Position numbers and translations under genes: made by a program. The notes beneath the pieces are model-generated. The model saw nothing but the letters and a program-made list of their open reading frames with translations, did not search any database and was not told the DNA's origin. Positions 34,311 to 43,140 of a stretch of DNA of 64,000 nucleotides are shown one piece after another. The DNA comes from an uncultured bacterium (GTDB lineage Bacteria > Actinomycetota > Coriobacteriia > Coriobacteriales > Eggerthellaceae), in assembly GCA_937890835.1 (NCBI GenBank), contig CALADF010000036.1, positions 25,762 through 89,761 of the forward strand, in the 5' to 3' direction. Position 1 is the stretch's first letter, and each line of letters starts with the position of its first letter.

Positions 34311-34352
34311 CATGCTCGGCCCGCCGGCACCTTCGTCAGCGGGCCGAGCATG
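34311..34352 (+). terminator. Hairpin after the cysteine desulfidase gene
   Basis: Perfect 14-bp stem CATGCTCGGCCCGC (34311-34324) and GCGGGCCGAGCATG (34339-34352). Confidence 0.65.
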
Positions 34353-34354
34353 AA

Positions 34355-34386
34355 AAGAGAGGCAGCTCCTGCGAGCTGCCTCTCTT
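34355..34386. terminator. Bidirectional terminator between desulfidase and oligopeptidase genes
   Basis: Perfect 13-bp stem AAGAGAGGCAGCT / AGCTGCCTCTCTT around a CCTGCG loop, followed by GCTTT on the plus strand and by TTTCATG on the minus strand. It serves convergent genes. Confidence 0.75.
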
Positions 34387-34436
34387 GCTTTACGAGACGC
34401 GTTCGTCTCTGCTTACAGCACGTGCCGCCTCGGTTC

Positions 34437-36203
34437 CTACGCCTGCAAAAACTCCTCGATCTGCAGGGCCACGGCTGCAAAGCAGCTGTCCCAGAACTCG
34501 ACGGTGGTCACATCGACGCCCGCGACAGCGGCCGCCTCCTCGACCGTGCACACCGTCGTGCTTGCGAGCATACGGCGGTACTTCTCCGCGAACGCCGGGC
34601 CCGCTACCTGATAACGCTCGTACAAACCCGCCGACAGCAGCAAGCCGAACGCATAAGGGAAGTTGTAGTACGCCAGATCGGGCGAATAGTAGTGCACCTT
34701 GTTCACCCACATGTACGGATGCAGCGCGTTCGCATCGAGCCCATCGCCGTAGGCTTCCTTCTGCGCCGCCACCATCAGCTCGCACAACTTCTCGGGGAAC
34801 AGGAATCCCTCTTGGTTCTGCTCGATGACCGACTTCTCGAACAGGAAGCGCGAGTAAATGTCGCACACCGTCTGCGTACAAGCTTGCAGACGCTGCTCGA
34901 GCAAAGCTAAACGCTCGGCCCCTTCCGCCTCGGCTATGGCGGCGTTCATCACCAGGATCTCGTTGAAGTTCGAAGCAGTCTCGGCGACAGGCATGGTATA
35001 GGTGCGGTTGAGCGGACGGTGATCCTCGATCTGCTGGCCGTGATACGCGTGGCCCAGCTCGTGCGCGATGGTGGTGACCGCCTTCAGCGACCCGTCGAAG
35101 TTGGTCAAAACGCGGCTTTCGCGCTGGTTGGTGAGGTTCCGGCAGAACGCGCCGCCGCTTTTGCCCATGCGCGGGTAGAAATCGATCCAGCGGTTGGCGA
35201 AGGCGCGCTCGACAAGTTCGCCCAAATCGGGCGCGAAGCCGCCGAGGTGCTTCACCAGGTAATCGCGCGCATCGTCGATGCTGAACACGCGCGAGCACGC
35301 GCCCACGCCCGCCAGCACATCCCACCAGGGAAGTCCGCCCTCGTGCCCGAGCATCTGCGCCTTCTTGCGCATGTACGCATGGAACAGGGGCAGGTGCGCG
35401 CGCACCGACGTCCACAGCGCATCGAGCGTGGCGGCCTTCATATGCGACTGCGCCATGGTCAGGTCGAGCACGGACGCGTAGCCGCGCATCTGAGCCTCCA
35501 TGCTTTCCTGCGCCTTGATGCCGTTCAAGCAGAAGCTCATGCCCTGCTCGATGGAGCGCGAGCACTCGATTTCCGCGTCGAAAGCGCGACGGCGCAGATC
35601 GGCGTCGTTCGACGTGGCGAAGTTGCGCAGCTCGGTCAGCGAGCGCTTCCGCCCGTCGAGTTCGGCGGAGGCGAACGACACCAGCACGTTGCGCTGATCC
35701 ACCCACGCCTGGCCCGCGAAGGGCTGCACGCGCGCGAACAGGTTCTCCTCCTCGGGCGAGAGCATATGGCGCCCGCGCTCAGCCATCTGACCGATGAGGA
35801 AGCGGTACGCATCGAGCACGGGAAGACGCGCGAAGTCGTCCTCGGTCAGCTCGAGCTCCGCCGTCCAGCGACAGACGAGCGAGGTGGGCAGCGCCATGCG
35901 CGCGAAAATGGCGTTGAGCTTGCCCATGGACGCCTGCGCCACCGCATCAGCCGCATCGACCGCCTGGCTCAAGCTGGTGAACTTGGTCAGGTCGGCGCCG
36001 AGCACCCACATGCGCTCTTCCATCTCCAGAAGCTGCGCCAACGCATCGGCGTCAAACGCGCCCGCCTTCGCCAGCTCGTCGACGCGGGCGGCGTACGCAT
36101 CGACGAGAGCGGAGAGCTCCTCGCGGTCAGCCGCGTAGGCGGGGTCATCGAAGCCCGCATAAAGGCTGGTCAAATCCCATGTGCGATCTATTTCCTGCGT
36201 CAT
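34437..36203 (-). CDS. pepF: Oligoendopeptidase F (M3B family)
   Basis: A 588-residue cytoplasmic zinc peptidase that cleaves oligopeptides of roughly 7-17 residues. The HExxH site is H381-E382-L383-G384-H385 within TIAHELGHAYHG, followed by the downstream glutamate in the NEILVMN segment. N-terminal helical domain begins TWDLTSLYAGFDDPAY, typical of PepF. It starts ten bases after the upstream M20 peptidase stop, so the two are cotranscribed. With the neighbouring peptidases and peptide transporter it makes up an uptake and degradation pathway for peptides. Confidence 0.93.
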   Translation of the reverse strand: MTQEIDRTWDLTSLYAGFDDPAYAADREELSALVDAYAARVDELAKAGAFDADALAQLLEMEERMWVLGADLTKFTSLSQAVDAADAVAQASMGKLNAIFARMALPTSLVCRWTAELELTEDDFARLPVLDAYRFLIGQMAERGRHMLSPEEENLFARVQPFAGQAWVDQRNVLVSFASAELDGRKRSLTELRNFATSNDADLRRRAFDAEIECSRSIEQGMSFCLNGIKAQESMEAQMRGYASVLDLTMAQSHMKAATLDALWTSVRAHLPLFHAYMRKKAQMLGHEGGLPWWDVLAGVGACSRVFSIDDARDYLVKHLGGFAPDLGELVERAFANRWIDFYPRMGKSGGAFCRNLTNQRESRVLTNFDGSLKAVTTIAHELGHAYHGQQIEDHRPLNRTYTMPVAETASNFNEILVMNAAIAEAEGAERLALLEQRLQACTQTVCDIYSRFLFEKSVIEQNQEGFLFPEKLCELMVAAQKEAYGDGLDANALHPYMWVNKVHYYSPDLAYYNFPYAFGLLLSAGLYERYQVAGPAFAEKYRRMLASTTVCTVEEAAAVAGVDVTTVEFWDSCFAAVALQIEEFLQA

Positions 36204-36212
36204 GGCAATCCC

Positions 36213-37529
36213 CTATCGCTTCGCGCCGTCGTCGAGCAGAACCGCGCGGAAGAAATCGACCGCGCGCGGCAACGTCTCCAAATCCACGTTCTCGTCCGCC
36301 GCGTGCATGGAGCCGATCTGCTGCTGATCGATATGAAGCGCGGTGAAACGCAAGCACGAACGGTACAGCCCCGTGAAGTGCTTGGTGTCGGTGCCGCCCG
36401 AAAGCAAAAACGGCATCACGGGCACGTCGGGATATGCCACGTTAACCGCACGCTCCACGCGGGCGAAGTCGTCGTTGGCCGAGTCGGACACCGGGCTGGG
36501 ATCGTTGGAGAGCAGCATTTCCAGCTCCACGTCGTAAGGCTCGCAACGGCGCTTCAACTCGGCGAAGGTCTCCTCCACCGTGCGGCCGGGCTCGATGCGA
36601 ATGTTGCACACCGCCCACGCTTCGCTCGGCAGAATATTGGGAGCCGCGGAACCACCTGCCATGGTGAACGCCACCGTGGTGCGCGCCATTTCGCGAATGG
36701 CGCCGGGCAGCACGTCCCGCCAGCCCTCCTCGCGCGCCGCCACCTTGCGCAAACGCACGGCCTCCTCGTCGGAGGAGATCTGAGCCACGCGGTCGAGCAG
36801 CGTGACCGCAGGTTCCACGATGCGCACGTCGAACAGGCCGTTGGCGTCGATGTCGGCCATAAGCGCGCCCAGTCGCGGCATGGGAGACCCCACGCCCGGC
36901 GCCGAAGCGTGACCGCCCGCGCCGCGCGCCGTGATGCGCACGTTCATGAAGCCCTTCTCGGCCGTGGCGATGAACGCCACGTCCCCGCCCGCATCGCCGA
37001 AGCTGCACGGCTGCACCGACGATCCCTCGTCGAGCAGCAAACCCACCTTGATGCCATGCTCGCGCATGTAGTTCGGAACGCCCGCGTTGCCGCCGATTTC
37101 CTCGCAGTTGCTTGTGACCAGGTACACGTCATGCGCCGGGGTGAAGCCCTCGCCGATCAGCTCCTCCACCGCGCGGAAGATGCAGTACAGATTGCCCTTC
37201 ACGTCGAGCGTGCCGCGACCCCACAGCTTCCCGTCGCGAATTTCGCCCGCGAACGGATCGCAGCACCACTCGTCGGCGTTAGCCGCCACCACATCATGAT
37301 GGCTCATCAGCAGAAGCGCATCGTCGCTGCTCTCGCCCGGCCAGCGGTACATCAGGCTGCCGTCAACCTCCACGCGTTCGCACACGCGATGCACTTCGGG
37401 GAACAGCGCGCGCATCTCCTCGTGAAGCGCCGCGAACGCCTCCTCGGATCCGGGTCGCTGCACGGTCTCGTGCCTGATGAGGCGCGCGATATCCTGCGCG
37501 TAGGCAAGCGCCCTCTCCTCGTTGTTCAT
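36213..37529 (-). CDS. M20-family metallopeptidase (dipeptidase/carboxypeptidase-like)
   Basis: A 438-residue dizinc peptidase. Metal-site motifs are LLMSHHDVV (first His), GRGTLDVKG (bridging Asp), TSNCEEIGGN (catalytic Glu pair) and, at the C-terminus, SGGTDTKHF (last His ligand). The lid domain is the middle part with RITARGAGGHASAPG. I chose the ATG at 37529 (GAGGAGCAACAG upstream) over an upstream extension to 37616 with no family resemblance. Members hydrolyse di- or acylated peptides; the exact substrate is open. It is coupled to pepF downstream. Confidence 0.88.
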   Translation of the reverse strand: MNNEERALAYAQDIARLIRHETVQRPGSEEAFAALHEEMRALFPEVHRVCERVEVDGSLMYRWPGESSDDALLLMSHHDVVAANADEWCCDPFAGEIRDGKLWGRGTLDVKGNLYCIFRAVEELIGEGFTPAHDVYLVTSNCEEIGGNAGVPNYMREHGIKVGLLLDEGSSVQPCSFGDAGGDVAFIATAEKGFMNVRITARGAGGHASAPGVGSPMPRLGALMADIDANGLFDVRIVEPAVTLLDRVAQISSDEEAVRLRKVAAREEGWRDVLPGAIREMARTTVAFTMAGGSAAPNILPSEAWAVCNIRIEPGRTVEETFAELKRRCEPYDVELEMLLSNDPSPVSDSANDDFARVERAVNVAYPDVPVMPFLLSGGTDTKHFTGLYRSCLRFTALHIDQQQIGSMHAADENVDLETLPRAVDFFRAVLLDDGAKR

Positions 37530-37579
37530 CTGTTGCTCCTCACTCGCGGGCATACGCCGCGTATCGTCGTCGAACAAAC

Positions 37580-37610
37580 AAGGCGCCGCCTTCTCAGATG
37601 GCGACGCCTT
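37580..37610 (-). terminator. Hairpin terminator after pepT
   Basis: On the minus strand AAGGCGTCGCC and GGCGGCGCCTT pair with one mismatch, followed by GTTTGTT, 13 bases after the pepT stop. Confidence 0.6.
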
Positions 37611-37622
37611 GCTCAAGTCGGG

Positions 37623-38873
37623 TTATTTCACGTCCGCGCCCTGAGTCGCGGCGAACTTCTGCACCAGTAAAACCAGCATGTCGGCGATGCGACGCAGCGC
37701 CTGAACCGACACGTGCTCGTAGGGGCCGTGCGCGTATTCGCACCCCGAGCAGATGTTCGGGCACGGCAGACCCATGTAAGACAAGCGCGCCCCGTCGGTG
37801 CCGCCGCGCACCGCGATGATCAAAGGCTCGATGTCAAGTTCCTCCATCGACTCGCGCGCGAGATCGATCAGCTCCATATGGGGCAGGATCATCTCCTTCA
37901 TGTTGTAGTACGAGTCGGTGATCTCGATGGTCGCCAGCTCGTAGCCGTATTCCGCGTTCAAAAGCTCGACGGCCTGCTTCATATAGCGCTTACGCTGCTC
38001 GAAGCGCTCGCGATCGTGATCGCGGATGATGTAGTCCAGCTCGGCATGGGCCACGTCGCCCGACATGGAGTTCAGGTGGTAGAAGCCCTCGCGCCCCTCG
38101 GTGCACGCGGGGATCTCCGCCGCAGGAAGCAGCTCGTTGAACCGCATGGCGATAAGCGCCGCGTTGCGCATGGAACCCTTCGCGGACCCAGGGTGAACCA
38201 CGTGCCCGGTGATGGTCACGCGAGCCGAAGCCGCGTTGAAGTTCTCGTATTCCAGCTCGCCGAGCTCGCCGCCGTCGATGGTGTAGGCCAGATCGGCGCC
38301 GAAGCCGGCGATGTCGAACAGGTCGGCGCCGCGTCCGACCTCCTCATCGGGCGTGAAGCCGATGCAGAGCTTGCCATGCGGAATGGACGGATCCTCGTGC
38401 AAACGCTCAACCACCGTCATGATCTCCGCGACGCCGGCTTTGTTGTCCGCGCCGAGCAGCGTGGTGCCGTCGGTCACGATGAGGTCGTCGCCGAGGTGCT
38501 TGGCCAGGCCTTTGAACACCGACGGCTCCATGACCATGCCGAGCTCTTCGTTGATGACGATCGGGCCGCCATCGTAGTTCTCCACGATGCGCGGGTTGAC
38601 GTTCTCGCCGCTCGTCTCGGTGGCGGTGTCCATGTGCGCGATAAGTCCGAGCGCGGGAACGGAGTTCGGCTCGGGAAGGTTCGACGGGATCGACCCCATG
38701 ACGTAGCAGTGCTCGTCGACGCGCGCGTCCTCCACGCCGAGCGCGCGCAGCTCATCGACCAGCAAATTCGCCAGATCCCACTGGCACGGCGTCGAGGGGA
38801 TGCTCTCGCAGCCCGCCTTCGACTGGGTGTTGATCTTCACGTAACGCAGGAAGCGGTCTTCTACGCGCTCCAT
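37623..38873 (-). CDS. pepT: Peptidase T (M20B tripeptidase)
   Basis: A 416-residue dizinc aminotripeptidase. Motifs in order: GLIAHMDTA (metal His and catalytic Asp), LLGADNKAG (bridging Asp), GFTPDEEVGRG (catalytic and metal Glu), YTIDGGELGE (metal Asp) and the C-terminal VRGGTDGARLS plus ANAH-equivalent GCEYAHGPYE (final His). All are as in PepT and the length is normal. It removes the N-terminal residue from tripeptides in the cytoplasm. The gene is between the opp transporter and the M20/pepF pair on the same strand. Confidence 0.95.
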   Translation of the reverse strand: MERVEDRFLRYVKINTQSKAGCESIPSTPCQWDLANLLVDELRALGVEDARVDEHCYVMGSIPSNLPEPNSVPALGLIAHMDTATETSGENVNPRIVENYDGGPIVINEELGMVMEPSVFKGLAKHLGDDLIVTDGTTLLGADNKAGVAEIMTVVERLHEDPSIPHGKLCIGFTPDEEVGRGADLFDIAGFGADLAYTIDGGELGELEYENFNAASARVTITGHVVHPGSAKGSMRNAALIAMRFNELLPAAEIPACTEGREGFYHLNSMSGDVAHAELDYIIRDHDRERFEQRKRYMKQAVELLNAEYGYELATIEITDSYYNMKEMILPHMELIDLARESMEELDIEPLIIAVRGGTDGARLSYMGLPCPNICSGCEYAHGPYEHVSVQALRRIADMLVLLVQKFAATQGADVK

Positions 38874-38895
38874 TCAGCTCTCCTCTCCTCCATAC

Positions 38896-38937
38896 TCGAA
38901 GGCGCCCGCCATGCGATACCGCACGGGGCGCCTTCGA
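38896..38937 (-). terminator. Terminator hairpin after the opp operon
   Basis: TCGAAGGCGCCC (38896-38907) and GGGCGCCTTCGA (38926-38937) form a perfect 12-bp stem downstream of oppF. A 15-bp sequence GCGGGCGGTTGCGCG is also duplicated at 38973-38987 and 39053-39067, exactly 80 bases apart. Confidence 0.6.
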
Positions 38938-39071
38938 AAGTCATCAATGTGCATTCGCCGATACCGCGACGCGCGGGCGGTTGCGCGACGCACGGAGCGA
39001 ACCGCGCATCGCCCGTCAGCGCACGCCGCGAGCCGCACGGCCCCGTCGGGACGCGGGCGGTTGCGCGGCGG

Positions 39072-40058
39072 TTACCCCTCGTAAAGGAAGCAGGCCACCT
39101 CATGCCCCGGCTCCACCTCGCGCAGAGCGGGCGTCTCGCAACGGCAACGCTCCGTGCACTGCGGGCAACGCGACGCGAGCGGACACCCCTTCAAATCGCC
39201 GATGGGGCTGGGGATGTCGCCCTCGAGCACGATGGGAGCGTGTTCCTCGAACGGGCTCGTCGGCGGGATGGCCGACAACAACGCGCGGGTGTAGGGGTGC
39301 AGCGGATTGTCGTAAACGGTCTCCGCCGCGGTCAGCTCCACGACCTGGCCCAGGTACATGATGGCGATGCGATCCGAGATGTGGCGCACGACGCTCAGAT
39401 CGTGCGAGATGAACACGTACGTCAGGCCGAACTCTCGTTGCAGGCGCCCGAACAAGTTCAGAACCTGAGCCTGGATGGACACGTCGAGCGCGCTCACGGG
39501 CTCGTCGCACACGATGAGCTTCGGGTTGAGCGTGAGAGCGCGCGCGATGTTGATGCGCTGGCGCTGGCCGCCCGAGAACTCATGAGGGAAGCGGTGAACG
39601 TGCTGGGAGTCCAAGCCGACGACCTTCATCAGGTCGACGACGCGCTTCATGCGCTCTTCCTTGTCGGTGACGGTCTTGTGGATGATCATCGGCTCCTCGA
39701 TGATCTTCGCGCAGGTCTTGCGCGGGTTCAACGAGGAATACGGATCCTGGAAGATCATCTGCACGTTCTCGCGCTGCTTCTTCGCACGTGCGCCCTTATA
39801 GTCGAGCGGCTCGCCCTCGAAGAGAATCTCGCCGGACGTCGGCTGATGTAGACGCACGATGCAACGGCCGAGCGTCGACTTGCCGCAGCCGGACTCGCCG
39901 ATGATGCCGAGCGTCTCGCCTTTGTACACCTTCAAGTTGACGTTGCTCAGCGCGTGCAGGTACTGCGACTTGCCGCCGATCTTGCCCGAGCGGATCTCGA
40001 ATTCCTTCGAAAGGTCCTTGATTTCGAGAAGCACCTCTTTTTCCTCAGCACCGCTCAT
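39072..40058 (-). CDS. oppF: Oligopeptide/dipeptide ABC transporter ATPase OppF/DppF
   Basis: A 328-residue ATPase with Walker A GESGCGKST, signature FSGGQRQR, Walker B LIVCDEPVSALD and the OppD/F C-terminal extension with four cysteines (CPLASRCPQCTERC) found in oligopeptide ATPases that carry an Fe-S cluster or zinc site. It powers uptake of peptides together with OppD. Its ATG overlaps the oppD stop by four bases. Last gene of oppABCDF. Confidence 0.92.
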   Translation of the reverse strand: MSGAEEKEVLLEIKDLSKEFEIRSGKIGGKSQYLHALSNVNLKVYKGETLGIIGESGCGKSTLGRCIVRLHQPTSGEILFEGEPLDYKGARAKKQRENVQMIFQDPYSSLNPRKTCAKIIEEPMIIHKTVTDKEERMKRVVDLMKVVGLDSQHVHRFPHEFSGGQRQRINIARALTLNPKLIVCDEPVSALDVSIQAQVLNLFGRLQREFGLTYVFISHDLSVVRHISDRIAIMYLGQVVELTAAETVYDNPLHPYTRALLSAIPPTSPFEEHAPIVLEGDIPSPIGDLKGCPLASRCPQCTERCRCETPALREVEPGHEVACFLYEG

Positions 40059-41077
40059 CGGCGCTCACCTCCCTTGCCGCGCTCGAGCTTGCTCTCCTTG
40101 GTCTGGTGATGGCACGCCGCGAAATGTCCCGGCTCGATCTCGATGAGCTCGGGCACCTCCTTGGTGCACTTCTCCGTCGCATAGGGGCAGCGGTTGTAGA
40201 AGTTGCAGCACGAGCCCGTCAAGCGCAGATCGGGCGGGGTGCCGGGGATAGTGGCCAAATTGGCCTTGCGCTCGCTGGCGAGCGAGGGCATGGAGTCGAG
40301 CAAGCCCCACGTGTAGGGATGCACCGGGTTCGCGTAGAGCGTCTTCACGTCGGCGGTTTCGACCACCTTGCCCGCGTACATGACCATGGCGCGGTCGCAG
40401 ATGTCCCACACCACGCCGAGGTTGTGCGTGATGATCATAAGCCCGATGTCGTTCTCCTTCTGGAGGTCCTTCAGAAGGCGCAGCACCTGGGCCTGCACCG
40501 TCACGTCGAGCGCCGTGGTGGGCTCGTCGGCGATGATGACCTCGGCGTTGCAGCACAGCGCCATGGCGATGATGACGCGCTGGCACATACCGCCCGACAG
40601 CTCGAAGGGATACGACTCGAAGCGCGCCTCGGGGTTGGGGATGCCGACGCTGCGCAGCGCGTTAATTGCCACCTCGCGCGCCTCCGCCTTGTTCATGTTG
40701 CGGTGTATGCGCAGGTTCTCGGTCATCTGCTTGCCCACCTTGAACACCGGGTCGAGCGAGGTCATCGGGTCCTGGAAGATCATGCCGATGTCGCGGCCGC
40801 GGTAATCGCGCAGCTCTTTCTTGCCGAAGGAGAGCACGTCGCGACCCTCGAAGGTGATGGAGCCCTCCTCGATGCGCGCCGAGTTCTCGAGCAGCCTGAT
40901 GACGCTTTTCGCCATGACGCTCTTGCCCGAGCCGGACTCGCCGACCACACCGAGCGTCTCACCGCGCCGCAGTTGAAACGACACGCCGTCGACCGCGCGC
41001 GCCGTCCCGCTGGCGAGCTTGAAGTAGGTTTTGAGGTTTTTGACGTCGAGGAGCACGTCTTTCTCGTTGTTTCCCAT
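40055..41077 (-). CDS. oppD: Oligopeptide/dipeptide ABC transporter ATPase OppD/DppD
   Basis: A 340-residue ATPase with Walker A GESGSGKS, signature LSGGMCQR, Walker B VIIADEPTTALD and C-terminal cysteine set CCNFYNRCPYATEKC, as in OppD/DppD. The methionine-cysteine variant in the signature (normally QQ or MQ) is slightly unusual but outside catalytic residues. It partners OppF on the cytoplasmic face of OppB/OppC. Begins ten bases after oppC. Confidence 0.92.
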   Translation of the reverse strand: MGNNEKDVLLDVKNLKTYFKLASGTARAVDGVSFQLRRGETLGVVGESGSGKSVMAKSVIRLLENSARIEEGSITFEGRDVLSFGKKELRDYRGRDIGMIFQDPMTSLDPVFKVGKQMTENLRIHRNMNKAEAREVAINALRSVGIPNPEARFESYPFELSGGMCQRVIIAMALCCNAEVIIADEPTTALDVTVQAQVLRLLKDLQKENDIGLMIITHNLGVVWDICDRAMVMYAGKVVETADVKTLYANPVHPYTWGLLDSMPSLASERKANLATIPGTPPDLRLTGSCCNFYNRCPYATEKCTKEVPELIEIEPGHFAACHHQTKESKLERGKGGERR

Positions 41078-41087
41078 GACGTCCTCC

Positions 41088-42008
41088 TTACTTCTTCATC
41101 TTCGGATCGAGCACGTCGCGAATGCCGTCGCCGAGCAGGTTGAAGCCGATGACCGCGACGAAGATGAACAGACCGGAGATGGTCGCGATGTGCGGAGCCA
41201 TGGCCAGGCAGGTCTGCCCGCCGCGCAGGATGTTGCCCCACGACGGCGTCGGGATGAGGATGCCCAGGCCGAGGAAGCTCAGCGAAGCCTCGGAGATGAT
41301 GGAGCCGCCCACGCACAGCGTCGCGTACACGACGACCTCGGACACGGTGCTCGGCAGGATGTGCAGCAGCATCAGACGCAGCGAGGAGGCGCCCAGCACG
41401 CGTTCGACGTTGCAGAACTCTTCGTTTTTCGCCACGATGACCTTGCTTCGCACCACGCGGGCGAAGCGCGGCACGTTGCCCACCGCGATGGCCAGGATGA
41501 CGTTGAACACGCCCGAGCCCAGGATGGTGACGAGCAGAAGGGACAGCAGGATGAAGGGAAAGGCGAACAGGCCGTCCATGATGCGCATGATGATCGCGTC
41601 AACGATACCGCCGGCGAAGCCCGAGATGAGACCCAAGATGATGCCGATGATACCGCCGAGGACCGTCGAGCCGATAGCGACGACGATGCTCATCTGAGCG
41701 CCGTAGACGATGCGGCTGAACAAATCGCGGCCCAGATCGTCCGTGCCGAAGATGTGGCCTTCCTCGCCGGGGGCGAGATACGCCGAGGTGACGTCGGTGG
41801 CGTTCGGGTCGCACGGGGCGATCCACGGGGCGAACAAGCCGATGCCCATCATGAACACGACGATGATGAGGCCGACGACCGCCGACTTGTTGCGGATGAA
41901 CTTGCGCCAGGGGCTGTTAGCCTTGCGCTCCTTCATGATCATCGCGTTTTTCGTCTCTTCCGAGATCACGCCCGCGTCGACGTTGGGAGCCGTTTCCAGC
42001 TTGGCCAT
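41088..42008 (-). CDS. oppC: Oligopeptide/dipeptide ABC transporter permease OppC/DppC
   Basis: A 306-residue permease. An N-terminal OppC_N helix (near residues 45-65) is followed by GTDDLGRDLFSRIVYG, the conserved start of the permease domain, and five more helices. The EAA loop is recognisable in ERVLGASSLRLMLLHILP. It forms the translocation pore with OppB. Two bases separate it from oppB. Confidence 0.93.
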   Translation of the reverse strand: MAKLETAPNVDAGVISEETKNAMIMKERKANSPWRKFIRNKSAVVGLIIVVFMMGIGLFAPWIAPCDPNATDVTSAYLAPGEEGHIFGTDDLGRDLFSRIVYGAQMSIVVAIGSTVLGGIIGIILGLISGFAGGIVDAIIMRIMDGLFAFPFILLSLLLVTILGSGVFNVILAIAVGNVPRFARVVRSKVIVAKNEEFCNVERVLGASSLRLMLLHILPSTVSEVVVYATLCVGGSIISEASLSFLGLGILIPTPSWGNILRGGQTCLAMAPHIATISGLFIFVAVIGFNLLGDGIRDVLDPKMKK

Positions 42009-42010
42009 GG

Positions 42011-42976
42011 CTACATCCCTCCCTTCTTCGCCTCGGCGGCAACCTTGGGGTTGATCACCATGTACAAAAGGTCGGTCAAAAGGTTGATGACGACGAACGC
42101 CAGGGCGACGACGAGAACGGTCGCCTGAATAAGCGCGTAGTCGCGGTTGTCGATGGCGGACACGATCATGGTGCCCATGCCGGGCCAGGCGAACACGTTC
42201 TCGGTGAGGACCGCGCCCGCGAAGCAGCCGGCGAACTGGATGCCGATGACCGTGAGGATCGGCGGCAGGGCGTTTTTAAGCGCGTGCTTCCACGTGATGG
42301 ACGCCTCGCTCACGCCGCGGGCGCGCATGGCGCGCACCGAATCGCTGCCGAGCGTCTCGATCATGCTCGAGCGCGTGATGCGCGTGAACGTGCCCATCGG
42401 GATGATCGACAAGCAGAAGCACGGCAATACGAGATGGCTCAAATAGCCGAGGAAGCCATCCTGCTCGATCGACCCCATTCCGAAACTCGGCAACCATCCC
42501 AGGTTCACCGAGAACAGCAGCACCAGCATGATGCCGACCCAGAACACCGGCACCGACACGCCGAGCAGCGAGATCACCGTGAGCACGTAGTCGACGATGG
42601 TGTTCTGCTTCTTCGCCGAGAGCACGCCGAGCGCAACGCCGACGACGATGGCGATGACGAGCGAGATGACGGAGATGAGAAGCGTGTTGGGAAGACGTTG
42701 CGCGATCATGTCGAGCGCGGGCATGTTGAAGTAATAGGACATGCCGAAGTTACCCTGAAGGATGTCGAGCAGGTAGTTGCCGAACTGCACGAGTATCGGA
42801 TCGTTGAGACCGAGCTGCTCACGCATGGCCTCGACTTTGCTGACATCGTATTGATCGCCCACCATGGCGGCAACCGGGTCGCCGGGAATGAGTCGCGTCG
42901 CGATGAACGTGAACGTAACGACGACGAACAAGGTGGGGATCAGCTGGAGCAAGCGCCTAAGGATGGTCTTCCCCAT
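42011..42976 (-). CDS. oppB: Oligopeptide/dipeptide ABC transporter permease OppB/DppB
   Basis: A 321-residue permease with six helices. It begins ILRRLLQLIPTLFVV, contains RLIPGDPVAAMVGDQ near residue 30, and has the EAA loop RARGVSEASITWKHALKNAL. This is the usual OppB/DppB arrangement. It is first among the permease-ATPase genes and is separated from the binding-protein gene by two hairpins, so its expression may be lower than that of oppA. Confidence 0.93.
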   Translation of the reverse strand: MGKTILRRLLQLIPTLFVVVTFTFIATRLIPGDPVAAMVGDQYDVSKVEAMREQLGLNDPILVQFGNYLLDILQGNFGMSYYFNMPALDMIAQRLPNTLLISVISLVIAIVVGVALGVLSAKKQNTIVDYVLTVISLLGVSVPVFWVGIMLVLLFSVNLGWLPSFGMGSIEQDGFLGYLSHLVLPCFCLSIIPMGTFTRITRSSMIETLGSDSVRAMRARGVSEASITWKHALKNALPPILTVIGIQFAGCFAGAVLTENVFAWPGMGTMIVSAIDNRDYALIQATVLVVALAFVVINLLTDLLYMVINPKVAAEAKKGGM

Positions 42977-43042
42977 AGCGTTGAACCTCCTTTAATCCCT
43001 GTCGGATCGAGCGACGGCACCGTCGACGGGCCCCCGAACGCA

Positions 43043-43108
43043 CGGCGTCCCGGACTAAGCCGGGACGCCGATCCTCGCCCGCCGCCGAGAAGCCTTCGGG
43101 CGAGGATC
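43043..43108 (-). terminator. Two hairpins between oppA and oppB
   Basis: CGGCGTCCCGG/CCGGGACGCCG (43043-43070, 11-bp stem) and GATCCTCGCCCG/CGGGCGAGGATC (43070-43108, 12-bp stem). They lack T-runs and lie inside an operon, as expected for partial termination or protection of the oppA message. Confidence 0.65.
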
Positions 43109-43140
43109 GATTAGCCGCTCGACTGTCCAATCAGCAGGCG

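Noticed and set aside
37713..39851. 712-codon open frame opposite pepT and oppF
   Set aside because: Both strands overlap well supported genes; composition and lack of domains indicate a shadow frame.
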